DNA of 64,000 nucleotides from Brevibacillus brevis (GCF_031583145.1 NZ_CP134050.1:5659501-5723500), one strand, 5' to 3'. Counted from the first letter of the stretch, positions 44,100-57,000 are shown. The notes: generated by a model not told the origin, from the sequence alone. Numbers and translations: made by a program.

Positions 44100-44642
44100 C
44101 AATTCCAATCCATGAGAACAGCCTAACTACTCATGTGCTTAATCCTCCTGCACGGAAGGCAGTCCTATACCAACTGTTCCCGTGAAGTCAGGTGAAGTCG
44201 TACTTGCTGGGATGCAAGGCGGGGCTCCTTAAAAGCTGGCTATGGTCAGGCGACGAATCCATGTTGACCCAATACGAGATAGCTTTTGCCAGGTAAAACA
44301 AGCGCTAGGGGTTTGGCAATAGCCGCTGTGTGTTCGATCGCACAGACGAAACAGGGACAATTCGGGCTGTTAAACCTGTTTTTCTCGGATTGTATAGTGG
44401 GGACCTACGGTCAGCAAAAAAAGGGATAGACAAGGTGGAACGTTTGAAGTCTTATCAGAAGAGGTGGGATAGCACCAACGAGGCTGATAAGATGGCGGCG
44501 GGTTCGTAGTAGTGAGGATGGCTTGCCGATTGTACTCGGAGTGGCAACACAACCGGGGAGGAGAAAACTGGCCGGAGCGAAGGAACCCAGTCAGCGGATA
44601 AGGATTATGAGAACTTGCAATGGGCGTTGTAAATTCTCCAAA
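44100..44642 (+). other. Structured non-coding stretch resembling a broken group II intron
   Basis: About 540 bases with many short hairpins (e.g. GCTGTGTG / CGCACAG) and no long ORF. The segments GGCGGCGGGTTCGTAGTAG (44491-44509) and GAGCGAAGGAACCCAG, followed by CAGCGGATAAGG, look like group II intron domain I sequence that precedes LtrA-type reading frames. No reverse transcriptase and no domain V are seen, so it would be a 5' remnant. Recognition is from memory of such introns. Another structured RNA is possible. Confidence 0.4.
44572..44632 (+). repeat. Non-coding element copy B (plus)
   Basis: CTGGCCGGAGCGAAGGAACC, then CAGTCAGCGGATAAGG and GAGAACTTGCA; inverted counterpart of 38395-38452, about 6.2 kb apart. 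Confidence 0.65.
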
Positions 44643-44644
44643 CA

Positions 44645-44692
44645 AAAAGGATTGCAGATACGCTTTATCTGCAATCCTTTTTTCCTTATTTA
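44645..44692. terminator. Strong bidirectional terminator
   Basis: 17-bp stem AAAAAGGATTGCAGATA / TATCTGCAATCCTTTTT with a 5-base loop; T-runs on both strands. Ends the HTH-protein gene on minus. Confidence 0.85.
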
Positions 44693-44706
44693 TTTGATCT
44701 ATCTGT

Positions 44707-45516
44707 TCATCTTGAGTGGTTGCTTCCGAGCAATACTTCCACTTCCCGCTCATATCCGTATCGCCGAAAGAAATCAATCAATGCGATTGCGAATATATCC
44801 CGTTGACTGATGTTTTTTTCCTTACTGTACTCTCGAACCAATTGATCCAGTGTATTTGCCATATGTACGGACTTCGTGATGAAGATACCAGGGACAACGT
44901 ATCTGGGAACTTGCCCGGCCCCCGAGCCAGGCAGAATGAGATCGACCAGTTTATCTCTATGTCTTTGGAGCATGTCCAAAAGTGGCAAAAACTGTTCCAT
45001 TTGTGCAATCTCTGAACGACTCCATTTGGTATTCACATGCATTGCACTATTTCCATCATCTGTTTGCATGTCGTCACTATGCTCAGCATGCGTATCGTCT
45101 TCCATAACGAGGCCATGGACCTTTTGGTAGTTCCCAACCTCTGATGACCATTTATAACCTTTTGCTTTCATGAAAGCAGCCAGTTCTCGATGATCGGAAA
45201 AGCCAAGTCTTTTGGCAATGGTTTTCGCATCTGTATCTCCCTTTTGAAACATGGAGATGATTAGTGAAACATTGGAGGACGTGCTTGCCTCTTGGTCAAT
45301 GTTCAGCTTTTCCAGACGGCTTTGTGCAGGAACATAATTTTTCTTGCTCGAATCCCAGCAATAGTTTTTTCTCCGCATATAGATGTCGAGCGTCTTGTAA
45401 TTTTTGTAGCCGAATTCCTTGGCGATCTCATCTCTCGTCTTGCCTTTGACGAAGGCTCGTTGTATTTCCTTTGCTCTGTCCTCTTCGGTATACTTCTTTT
45501 GGTTTATTGACTCCAT
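44707..45516 (-). CDS. Putative DNA-binding protein linked to a tyrosine recombinase
   Basis: About 269 residues. Two similar helix-turn-helix-like units: EIQRAFVKGKTRDEIAKEFGYKNYKTLDIYMRRKNY (split: residues 20-55) and SMFQKGDTDAKTIAKRLGFS, near 90-120, each followed by a KxY-W motif (YCWDSSKKNY, YKWSSEVGNY). The C-terminal third is helical (DQLVREYSKEKNISQRDIFAI). AGGAG is 8 bases before the ATG at 45516. It is encoded 43 bases after the recombinase, likely the same transcript; possibly a directionality or regulatory factor. No named family recognised. Confidence 0.6.
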   Translation of the reverse strand: MESINQKKYTEEDRAKEIQRAFVKGKTRDEIAKEFGYKNYKTLDIYMRRKNYCWDSSKKNYVPAQSRLEKLNIDQEASTSSNVSLIISMFQKGDTDAKTIAKRLGFSDHRELAAFMKAKGYKWSSEVGNYQKVHGLVMEDDTHAEHSDDMQTDDGNSAMHVNTKWSRSEIAQMEQFLPLLDMLQRHRDKLVDLILPGSGAGQVPRYVVPGIFITKSVHMANTLDQLVREYSKEKNISQRDIFAIALIDFFRRYGYEREVEVLLGSNHSR

Positions 45517-45559
45517 ACATTGCACTCCTACACGAATGAATTTCTCTCTCTATTTTGGT

Positions 45560-46423
45560 TTAAAGATTATTCACAGCTTCTGTTAATTGATCCATGTCCG
45601 TATGCGTATAGATACTGGTCACTTTTAGCGAGGAATGCCCCAGCAATTTTTGAATTTGAACCAAATTAACGTCCTTCTTCACCAGTTGACTAGCAAAGCT
45701 GTGGCGGAGAATGTGCGCTGTAATCTTTTTATTCCAGCCCAGTTTTTGTGCGGCGTCTGCCAAACCTCTATTGACATAGACAGGGGACAGCTTACCCGTT
45801 TTTTTAGTGCAAAAAAATAAGTTGGAGTGGACAGAAGGACGTTTGTTCTCAACGTAGGACTCAAGCAATGGAATCAAGCGGTTTGAGATCGGAATCAAGC
45901 GGTCTTTGTTTCCTTTACCTGCTCTGACATGGATGACTTTGCGCACAAGATCAACGTCGTCCAATGTCAAATTCAAACATTCGGAGATCCGCATTCCCGT
46001 CATATATAGGACAAATACAACCAGACGGATTAAATCATGGTCGATTGCATTTGCCAGTTGGTCTACTTCTTCATCAGACAGGTACGTTCTTTCTTTTTGC
46101 TGCACGCTTATTTTCTCAACGGACAGCGCTATGTTTCTCATGACTAGTTCCTTCTTGTATGCGTACGTAAAAAAGGAACGGAGCGTATGTAGATTTCTTG
46201 ATCGGCTGGCAGGAGCGTATCCCCGTTTTTCCTTGAGATAATAAAGAAAATCCTCGATATCGCTGGTGACTAATTCATCGATGTAGCACTCGCAATTATA
46301 CTTGTACTCCAGGTACCTCTGAAACGATTCCAGATCTTTACTGTATCCACTGATTGTCTCGGTACTGCGATCAATGGATGACAAATACTGCAAAAAACTT
46401 TGGATAGCATTTTTAAGCAACAT
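45560..46423 (-). CDS. Tyrosine recombinase (XerC/D-type integrase)
   Basis: A 287-residue, apparently intact recombinase. Residues 1-100 form the SAM-like core-binding domain (FLQYLSSIDRSTETISGYSKD). The catalytic domain has R145 (TGMRISECL), K170 (AGKGNKDR), H237 and R240 (HILRHSFAS), H263 (LLGHSSLKV) and nucleophile Y272 (SIYTHTD). The set is complete, so it should be active. It lies between the headless S-layer-like frame and the disrupted owp gene. The only recombinase-like site seen nearby is an 11-bp inverted repeat at 47646-47679. Confidence 0.9.
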   Translation of the reverse strand: MLLKNAIQSFLQYLSSIDRSTETISGYSKDLESFQRYLEYKYNCECYIDELVTSDIEDFLYYLKEKRGYAPASRSRNLHTLRSFFTYAYKKELVMRNIALSVEKISVQQKERTYLSDEEVDQLANAIDHDLIRLVVFVLYMTGMRISECLNLTLDDVDLVRKVIHVRAGKGNKDRLIPISNRLIPLLESYVENKRPSVHSNLFFCTKKTGKLSPVYVNRGLADAAQKLGWNKKITAHILRHSFASQLVKKDVNLVQIQKLLGHSSLKVTSIYTHTDMDQLTEAVNNL

Positions 46424-47340
46424 TCTCTAGATTCACCTTTTTCTTATACATTGCCAATCCGTTAGGATAATAACTATCCTGTAACGAATAAAAGACCTTT
46501 CCCTAAAAGTATGGGCTTCTACAGGTAATGAAAAACACATCGAAATAAAAAAGCATAATAGATATCTACGACTAGAATATTCTTTTGAACAGGTACCAGT
46601 TTCAGTAGAATGATTAAGAATATGGAAGCATTTTCTACCTCGATGGGTAATTTTAACACTAGTGATAAGGGTTTTCAACGTCTATATAGATAGGACTTTT
46701 TTCACGCTTTTTAATCGTTATAAAATTTGACTGTTGTTCTAGGTCATTAAACCCATAACAAATGATATCGAGTTATTGTTGGTCTCTTTTTTGTTTTTTT
46801 ATTATATTTAATGGTAATTTAATAATAATTAACCAATATGGTTACTAACGCTAAATTCTTTGTAAGTAGTTCAATATTTATGAAATAACATTCCGGAATG
46901 AGTTCTTATTTTATCAACGGAATCAAATCAATGCGAACGTCGTTAGTTAGATCATCGATTATGTAACAGCTACTTATAAATCATTACACTTACATTTCGT
47001 GAACATTTTCCTAGGTATAATTGTTTACTTATTCAACAACGATTTGGTTACAAAATAAGTAACAATTTAGATGCAGTTTCCTTCTTCGATCCTGATCGTT
47101 CTCCGTTTTCACTTTTATCCTAATCAGCAAGGTACAAGAGCAACAAACCGTGTTTAGGGGGCGCCATACAAAATACTGATTTTCCCGTTACTTCTGCTTT
47201 TCCCTGTCCTTTCTGGACATACCCAGACAGGCACTTTTTATGTCGCATATAGTCCTGTTATGTGCTTCCCCCAAACTCCGAGTAAAATTAACGGTAGGTA
47301 CGGAGATATTGAAACAGAGCAAGGGCCATTCACAGTGGGC
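46424..47340. other. AT-rich region without recognised gene
   Basis: About 900 bases. No frame with a ribosome site was found; a 12-bp palindrome CATTCCGGAATG is at 46889-46900. It may hold recombinase regulatory or target sequence. Confidence 0.35.
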
Positions 47341-47342
47341 TT

Positions 47343-47525
47343 TTAATAATGTCTTTTAGGAGGAGTCGTATTATATCTGTAGCTGTCGGAGGCCTTCCCG
47401 AAACTTCTTTTCAGACCTTTCCTTACTTTTTGATCAGATTCACTAGATCCGCTCGAAATCTGATATAAAAACGGTTTTTGCTCGGGAAACAGAAAAGCAT
47501 GGTACCCTTCCTGAACAGGACTCAT
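47343..47525 (-). CDS. Possible small protein of unknown function
   Basis: A 60-residue frame beginning MSPVQEGYHAFLFPEQ; AAAGGGAG lies 8 bases before the ATG. The C-terminus is basic and Ser-rich. No signal peptide or membrane segment. It is in a decayed accessory region, so it may be spurious. Confidence 0.3.
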   Translation of the reverse strand: MSPVQEGYHAFLFPEQKPFLYQISSGSSESDQKVRKGLKRSFGKASDSYRYNTTPPKRHY

Positions 47526-47645
47526 TTTTATAGCTCCCTTTCTGCAGTAATGCTACCGCCTGTTCCTTGTCCTAACGGCTGATGTTGAGTGGGCCATCGT
47601 CTGGATTTGAGCGTGGCCTGCCAGCTTACTAACCGTTGTGGGTGG

Positions 47646-47679
47646 CACACCTTTTGAGCAGTAGGGAACAAAAGGTGTG
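47646..47679. repeat. 11-bp perfect inverted repeat with 12-bp spacer
   Basis: CACACCTTTTG / CAAAAGGTGTG. No T-run, so not a terminator. Its layout resembles a tyrosine-recombinase core site, although the spacer is longer than the usual 6-8 bases. Confidence 0.4.
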
Positions 47680-47809
47680 GCGAAATTTATGGGGGTACGG
47701 TCTGAAACCGATCTGCCCCCTCCAAGCCTTTCAGGAGCGTGTTTACGGCATCCTTGTGCAGCTTCTCGGCTCGTTCACTGAGCAGAGGTAGGATTTGCCC
47801 TGTGCTTAT

Positions 47810-48037
47810 TTAACTGTCGTTCTGACCGGATATACTCTTTTTATTGATCGTTGACACCGCATACTTGTTTTCCATGAGGTGGTTTTAGTAGATGGAAACG
47901 AAGAAACGTTTTAAAACGATTGGCTACTCATGCCCATTCCCTTTAGGCACACACTCATCGCCGACGTATAACCCTATGGTTTTGGGCGCAATCCCATTTT
48001 CGCCAAGGTACTGCTCAAACCGCTCGATCGAGTTCAT
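47810..48037 (-). pseudogene. Decayed tyrosine recombinase remnant
   Basis: A 37-codon frame at 47924-48037 starts MNSIERFEQYLGENGIAPKT then IGLYVGD, the N-terminal SAM-like domain of Xer-type integrases, after a good AGGAAGG. After a stop and frameshift, MENKYAVSTINKKSIS (ending at 47810) resumes the same domain. The catalytic part is gone. It is distinct from the intact recombinase at 45560-46423. Confidence 0.6.
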
Positions 48038-48418
48038 TTTCGTTTACCTTCCTAAAACACAAAAGACCTTTAACCAGTTTATTGGCTTAGTGCGGTGCTA
48101 CTCGTTGCCTCCAGATGTAAACTTGCGAATAGCGTCCCAGCTCTCTACCTCATCGTTGCTCCATACCTGGCGGACGTTCTCATGCGGTAGTGCTCGCTGA
48201 TGATGTTCTTCTGAAGCTTCCAGCCTCTTTTCTTGTAAGGGAGTACAGGGTAAAATTAACTCCTAATGCCTTGGTTGGTAGATTCGGAAAAAGCATGTAC
48301 AACAACTCCTCTCATTCTTGATTCAAGGAAATAATATATGTTTGAGTTTTGAGTTGTTACGTTTGTCAGGAAGGAATTGTCATGATGGAGTCGAATGCAG
48401 AGTTTGGAGGGAGAAAAC

Positions 48419-48607
48419 ATGGGTTTGGATTTGAGAGTTGACACAGGAGACTTGAATCTGTTGGCTCTAAAACTGGGTATCTGGATCGTTCAGATGATCT
48501 TAGTGTTAATCGTTGTTGAGCGGTTCGTTCCAAGGTTTTTAGCTGGAAATGCGAGGGCAGCTGTGGGCCTTGTAGGAATCTACCTGTTTGCAATGTGGTT
48601 GAGCTAA
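48419..48607 (+). CDS. Small single-pass membrane protein
   Basis: A 62-residue protein starting MGLDLRVDTGDLNLLALKLG with hydrophobic segments IWIVQMILVLIVV and AVGLVGIYLFAMWL. GGAGG lies 8 bases before the ATG at 48419, better than an upstream ATG at 48395. A hairpin and T-rich run follow. Function unknown; a holin-like or small regulatory membrane protein is conceivable. Confidence 0.5.
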   Translation: MGLDLRVDTGDLNLLALKLGIWIVQMILVLIVVERFVPRFLAGNARAAVGLVGIYLFAMWLS

Positions 48608-48621
48608 AAACAAGCTAACAA

Positions 48622-48660
48622 AAGCTAGACGGCTGGGAGCTTCCAGCGGTCTTTGTCTTT
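48622..48660 (+). terminator. Terminator after the small membrane protein
   Basis: Stem AGACGGCTGG / CCAGCGGTCT with one internal mismatch, then TTGTCTTTT. Confidence 0.6.
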
Positions 48661-49020
48661 TGGACTAACTGTAGTTTTTATATTCTTCAGTGAGTATCAA
48701 ATATGATTCAATGCAGACTCTTATTGAGTAGCAAGGGATGCAATTTAGATTCACTGGTCTTGAGCGTTTTGCAGTGAGAATGTGCAGCGTATTACAGAGA
48801 GGATTTGCAGCGTAAAGACAAGCTAATGATGATGGAAACGGATCAGCCGAAAGAGCTATATAAAGTGATATAGAGGACCAGCGGTAACCAAAACGGTGCA
48901 AATCCAAGCTCAGCTCTCGGATAGACTGACTGGATTCGTGAACAATACCGGTTACACAGTAAAGATGTCATGAATAAGGCTGTGGAGGATTTTTGAAGAA
49001 GTATGGAGGATAGGGGGCGT
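48661..49020. other. Intergenic region without recognised gene
   Basis: About 360 bases between two terminators. No frame with start and ribosome site was seen. Confidence 0.35.
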
Positions 49021-49022
49021 TT

Positions 49023-49072
49023 AGGCTCTTTATTTAAAATAAAGAGCCTACCACATCTCTGTGATAGGCTCT
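49023..49072 (-). terminator. Overlapping terminator hairpins after owp
   Basis: On minus, AGAGCCTA / TAGGCTCT forms a first hairpin followed by TTATTTT; AGGCTCTTTATTT / AAATAAAGAGCCT forms an overlapping second one. Confidence 0.75.
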
Positions 49073-49112
49073 ACGGTAATACATATCACCGAAAGACTAT
49101 AGACATTAACTT

Positions 49113-50806
49113 CTACAGGCTTACAGCAATATCAGATGTGATGTTAGCAGCATTGTTATTAGTGTCAGTTACATCGATGTCATCTTGAGCTTTCAAAGTT
49201 ACACCGTTGGAAAAATCTTGCTCGGTCAAAGCAACTCCATCAATTGTAACAACGATCTCTTTCGCTCCACCACCAGCAGTAGAGATAGTACCAGTTGTAA
49301 CTTTAGCGCCTTTAATGTAAAGGTCAAAGTCCTCAGGGTTAGTAGAACCAGCAGCAACTGCTTCGTTGAAAGTAAGTGTAATTACTGTTTGTGATTCATC
49401 TGTTCCTAAAGTACCTGCATCGTCAGGTGTAATGCTAGTAACTGCAACACTAGCAATTGTTGGACGAACGTTTTCTACCAAGTATTCTTTAGCAGTAAAT
49501 TCATCCATTGCTACACCATCTGCACTCTTAACACCGCTAACTTTAACAGTGCGCAGACCAGTGTAAGTATTAGAATCAGCAGCCAAAGTTAGTTCTACAA
49601 CGTTACCTGCCAACAAAGTTGCATCCGCTACAGTTGCACCAGTTACAACATAGTTAGCTTTATTCGTTGCAGTAGCACCATCAACTGCTTTATCGAACTT
49701 AACTTGAACTGTGTTGTTGTCAACTACCTTGATACCATTGCTTGCAACTTTAGGAGTAGACTCTCCAGAATCATAAGTAGTGTCAATTCCTGGTTTTGCA
49801 GTATCAGCATCAGTGCCACGAGTGAAAGCGAATGCTTTCGCTGCAGCTACGTTATCGTTACCAGCTGTATCTGTTACCAGAGCTGCTGGCATATCAACAG
49901 TGTAAGAAGCACCCTCAGTCAAAGTAGTAGAGACAGAGTCAGCAACTTTGTTAAGTTCAATCGTAAACTGATTAGCTTTTCCTGTAACAGGAGTAAGATC
50001 AGCAGGATCGAATGTAAGGTTTACAGAAGATGTAACAAAGTTGGAAACCTTTTTCGCAGCAGCTGTTACCGTGGTAGTTGGTTTTACTGTTACATCTTCA
50101 CTGAACGTCAATGTCAAAACTTCTTTGCCATCTTTATTTTTGGAAACAGTGGCAGTAGAAAGTGTTGGCAATACGGAATCAGTTGTGAAGTTTACGATTT
50201 TGCTGAATGCAGCGTTATCTTCACCAGACAGATCAGTGAAAGAGGTAGCTGCGATAGATACAGTGACAAGACCTTGTTGAGCATTAGTCAATGTAACAAC
50301 GTATTTGGTTTTGTCCGTGGCATCTTGAGTCAGAGTTCCAGTAGAAGTAGTCAGAGCTTGGCCACCTACTGAAATATCAGTTACAGCCAGTCCTTCGATC
50401 TCTTCACTGAACTTCAATTCGAACTTTTTAGCGTTAACAACAGTAACAGCGGATACTGTAGGAGCAACACCATCTTTTGCACCTTTTTGAACTTTAGCAG
50501 TTACAGGATTTGGACTTACCAAGTTACCACCGAAGTCCAACGCACCTACAAATGTTACAGTGATCTCTTTACCGGAAGGAATACCTGCATCAGAAAGATC
50601 CAATTCAACAGATTTTCCATCGATTGAAGGTCTTACCAAGCTAGACAGATCAGTTCCATCAGCCAATTTTGCAGTAAGAGCACCAAAATCATCGATTGGC
50701 TCAGAGAAGTTTACTTTAACTGTAGACGCATTAACTGTTTCTGTACCAACCAAGGTTGGAGCTACAGTATCTTCATAAGTAACTTTTTCGTTGTAGGCAG
50801 CAATGA
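49113..50806 (-). pseudogene. owp: owp, C-terminal part (outer wall protein, IS-interrupted)
   Basis: About 564 codons continuing the frame AAYNEKVTYEDTVAPTLVGT after the insertion. It consists of Ig-like repeats of about 100 residues (VKVNFSEPIDDFGALTAKLAD, FELKFSEEIEGLAVTDISVGG, VLTLTFSEDVTVKPTTTV, VQVKFDKAVDGATATNKANYV) typical of S-layer lattice domains. It ends ITSDIAVSL. There is no start; the part is separated from its promoter and signal peptide by the IS21 element. Confidence 0.85.
50802..50806. repeat. Target-site duplication AATGA (left)
   Basis: Direct repeat of 53261-53265, flanking the IS21-family element exactly. Confidence 0.9.
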
Positions 50807-50953
50807 TGTTTATGGCAGGATAAAAGTGCAGAGAATTGCGGCGGAAAACTGCAGAGTTCCACCGCAATTCTGAGGCCATGAAAAAGGCACTTGCCAACAT
50901 CCCCCTACAAAATCTACCCTTGGATTTGGCGAAAATCTGAGGGAGTGAGAGGA

Positions 50954-53184
<2,231 letters not shown>

Positions 53185-53260
53185 ATTCTTTTGTATTGAT
53201 GTTGGCAGTGTTCTGCATAAATTGGCCGCCAAACTCTGCATTTTTGAGTTGCAAAATACA

Positions 53261-53265
53261 AATGA
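53261..53265. repeat. Target-site duplication AATGA (right)
   Basis: Matches 50802-50806; the two copies abut the IS ends with no extra base. Confidence 0.9.
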
Positions 53266-53929
53266 ACTCGCCCTCAGACGATTTAACGGAATCTTTCTTC
53301 ACTGAGAACAGATAAGTACCTTCCCAAGTTCCAGTTCCAAGAGTAATAGTAAGAGTTTTACCATCTACACTAAGTTCTGCAGGGTTAGTACCGGAAAGAT
53401 CAGCACCATTTTTCTGGAATGCAGTGTTTACAAGGTTACCGCCAGAAATTACAGTATCCTTATCTACAGCAGTACCAAATTTAACTTCAAGTTGTTTAGC
53501 GTTAATAGCACTTACCGAATCAACTTTCAGCTCGCCAGGTGTAGTACCATCAACATCTTTACGAGCATCGTAAGTACCATCAGTTTTACCATCGATAGTA
53601 GCTACATCGTAGCTAGCTGCAAAATCTTCTTTAACCAATGGCTCGGATTTCGCTTTTGTGAGACCTTCGTCCAAGATTTCTGCGATGGAAGCACCTTTAC
53701 CAGTGAAGTCCACAAATACCAGATTGTTGTAGTCACTGATCGATTGTACTTCTTTCAGGTAAGCTGCTTTAGCTGTTGCATTCATGTTCAGCATTACATC
53801 AGTCGAATAATATTTGTTTACATTACCGCCGATGTACAGACCATCTTTTGGTCCAGCTGCGAAAGCGGATGCAGCCATGCTTGCAACGACTGCGGTCGAA
53901 AGAACAGAAAGAACCACTTTTTTATTCAC
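53261..53929 (-). pseudogene. owp: owp, N-terminal part (outer wall protein, IS-interrupted)
   Basis: GTG start at 53929 after GGAGGGG. Signal peptide MNKKVVLSVLSTAVVASMAA, cleaved after AFA, and then GPKDGLYIGGNVNKYYSTDV, as in OWP of B. brevis 47. The frame is broken after about 222 residues at EGEFI by the IS21 element; joining the flanks minus one AATGA restores EGEFIAAYNEKVTYEDTVAP in frame, for 785 residues in all. As it stands, a 266-residue exported truncated protein ending in IS-encoded residues (to 53129) could be made. Confidence 0.9.
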
Positions 53930-53959
53930 GTACTACCCCTCCGTAAGTTTGATTGGAAG

Positions 53960-54010
53960 TTCTTTTTCTATTTAGGGTATGTAGAGAGCATAAAGGGATT
54001 AGCTCCCCCT
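53960..54010 (-). promoter_or_regulatory. mwp-owp intercistronic hairpin
   Basis: GTAGAGCATA / TATGCTCTCTAC (2-base bulge) at about 53979-54020 without a T-run. Possibly an mRNA processing or stability element between mwp and owp. Confidence 0.4.
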
Positions 54011-54054
54011 ATGCTCTACTATTGTATCCCCAAGAGTTTTAGCTCTAGCGAATC

Positions 54055-57000
54055 TTACGCTTCTTTGAAAGTTACAGTAGCTGTGTCAGTTTTGCCATCT
54101 ACGCTAGTAACTTTCAGAGTACCGGTTTTTGCTTCTTTCACGTCTGTGGATACTTGAACTTTCATTCCGCCATTAGTGTAAGTTACTTTAACTTCTGGCT
54201 GAGTCAGAGTTTGGTTGCCGATTTTCAGTTCAACAGACTCGATATCGTCTTCGGATACTTTGCTGTTCAGGTCAGCAACTACTTGGTATGCGTATACGCC
54301 GCCACCCATGCTGGTGAATACACCATCAAGTTTGCTTGCGATAGCATCCCAGTTGTCGCCGCCACCGTTACCTGGTTTTTCACCTGGAGTTTGGCTCAGG
54401 AATTCTTCGATAGCATCCTCGGAGATGTCGTTTTCATCCAGGTAGTCTTCGTCAGCGACGATCAGAACGTAGTCATAACGGGAACCGTCATCGTCGGAGT
54501 CGATCAGGATGATCAGATCGCCATCTTCAACACCGTCGGTAGCTTCCAGATCATCAAATGCATCGATGTAAGCAGTGGAAGAGGAAGTCAGCAATTTAGA
54601 ACCACCAGTAGTCTTGATGGTGTTGCCATCTACATCTTCAACTTGAGCTACACGCAGGTCTTCAATGCCGTTGTCAGCCCACTCATCTTCGTCCAGAGTG
54701 ATTCTCGCAGCTTCGCTGGTGTCTGCACGGTCTACTACTTCTTCAACATCGTCTACGATGATTTCGTCATCGGAGTTGGTATCGAATGCGATGAAGTCAC
54801 CACGGCGGATACCTTTGTCAACCAGATCGTCTTTGTCGTCGTCCAGTTTGAATTCTTTTTCAATCAGGGCGCCGGAGTCGTCTTTGGTCAACAGGGTGAT
54901 AACGTCTGCTCCACCGGAAGTTTTGAAGTCTTTCACGAAACCGAAACGAGCGTCTCCGCCCAAACCGCTTCCGTCTACAACGAAGATTGCTTCTACTTCA
55001 TCTTCATCGTCGTTCAGCAGGTAGTAAACTTTCAGGTTGCTGGAATCAGCAACGTCTTTGAACTTAACAGTACCTGGAGATTTCAGTTCAGGGCGTTTTC
55101 CTGGAGTGATTTCGCCAGTCATTTTGAAGACTGCAGTGTCGTCTGTTACTTCTGCATCGCCTACTGCATCGTCATCTTCATCGGCCAGTTTTTCCCAAGC
55201 GGATCCTTCGCTGAATTTCAGTTTGGAAGTATCCATGATTTTCGCTTTGCTCACTTCACCTTTGGAATCCAGGGAAACTTCGAGCAGTACGAGATCTTTA
55301 TCTTTGCTTGGAGTCAGGAGACCTTCCAGTTCATCTTCACGATCGTTTTTGTCGAAAGATTTACCGTCAACGTCTTCGATTTTCTTCTTATCGAGGGAGA
55401 CAGTCAGTTTCTTGCCTTTTTCTGTCATCACCACGAATGCGTACTCATCGCTGCTTGGGTTGTAAGTAGCTTGTTTTGTGATGATCGCTTTCAGTTTGCG
55501 ATCGTTAACAGCGTCAGAAGTTTCGATGTGACGGATGCGGCCAGATGGATCCAGGTATGCTTTTACATCTTCACCATCGAGGTCGCTTACCCAATCCCAA
55601 TCTTTGCTGCTCAGGGTTTTCACATCTTTGTTCGCATTGTCGGAGTAAGTAGAACCATCTTGACGCATACGGTAAGTTTTGTCACCGATAGTCAGACGGA
55701 TGTCAGAGCTGCTACGAGTAACAACTTTGTCAACTTTACCTTCAACTACAGTACGGTTAGCAACAACGATCAGTTTGTCCTCGTCGCCATCAGCGTAGTA
55801 TACGCTGTATACGTCCATTGGTTTCAGGTCAGCCAGTTTCGCTGGTTTGCCATCCAGGAGGACAGTGAAGTCAATGCCTTCATCGAGGTCATCCAGGTCG
55901 CTGAATTTGTGGTTATCAAGGTTTTCGATTTTCTTCTTGTCAGCATCGATTTTCTTGATTACTTCAGAACCGTATTTCAGACCTTTTCTGGATTTGTCCA
56001 TAGTTTGGTCGTCAATTACGTGGATGTAGCTGATTTCGTTGTTGTCGCTCAGAACCAGCTTAGCTGCGAAAGTATAGCCGCTGTCGGAGTTGTTGTCTTT
56101 GATGATGTCTTTCAGACCGTCAACAGCATCGTTGTATTGTTGGAAGTTGTAAGTAACTTTGGTGTCTTTGGTAAATTTGTAGGATTTACCGCTTCCGTCC
56201 ATGGAGATTTTCAGATCGTCCAGATCAGAGTTGCTCAGGTTGGAAGGATCGGAATAAGCTTTGCCATTCAGGTAGAAAGTGTCCAGACGGTCCATTACTA
56301 CGTCTTCGTCTTCGGAACCTTCCATCCAAACGATTACGTTTTCTTTGTCGTCTTTGATCCACACTTGTACGTGTTGACCATCGAACTCGTTCGGGTTGAT
56401 GCCGTCTGCTACTTTGTAAGTAGTGCTGCCCAGACCAGCGTCTTTACCGTTCAGTTTTACTTCGTTGGATTTCAGTTCACCCAAACCGATTGTTGGGATT
56501 TTGGTAACTACTGGCAGATCGTCTGGATCGTTGCCGTCATCGTGAGCCCATTCCATGTCACGAACAGTTACATCCAGATATTTGGTCAGCAGAGTTTCGT
56601 CAGTTACGTTGAAACGGATGTCAGTACCGTATTCAACTTGCTCCATCAGGTCTACGCGAAGAGCGTTGTCCAGCATTTTGAATACGTCACCGCGAACTGC
56701 TGCATTGTTAGGGTTGCTGATACCTTTTGCAATGTTCAGCTCGGAAGCTTTGGAGATCATGCTGTTTGGCCATACACCTTTAACGGATGGCTCATAACCC
56801 AGAGCGCGAACGATCATGGTTACTGCTTCAGCATAAGTAACTTGGTTTTGCGGTTTGAAAGATTTGTCCGGGAAACCTTTTACGATTTCTTCACCGGAAG
56901 CTACGTTTACGAAACCAGCGAACCAGTCAGTGGAACGAACGTCAGTGAAAGTAGAGTTGAATTGTGCCAGTTTCGCACCTTGCTCCAGTCCGCGAGCGCG

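Noticed and set aside
46433-46678. 81-codon frame just upstream of the tyrosine recombinase
   Set aside because: No ribosome site, AT-rich composition, no domains.
47892-48200. 102-codon plus-strand frame METKKRFKTIG...
   Set aside because: It has GAGGTGG upstream, but the opposite strand shows recognisable recombinase sequence across the same bases.
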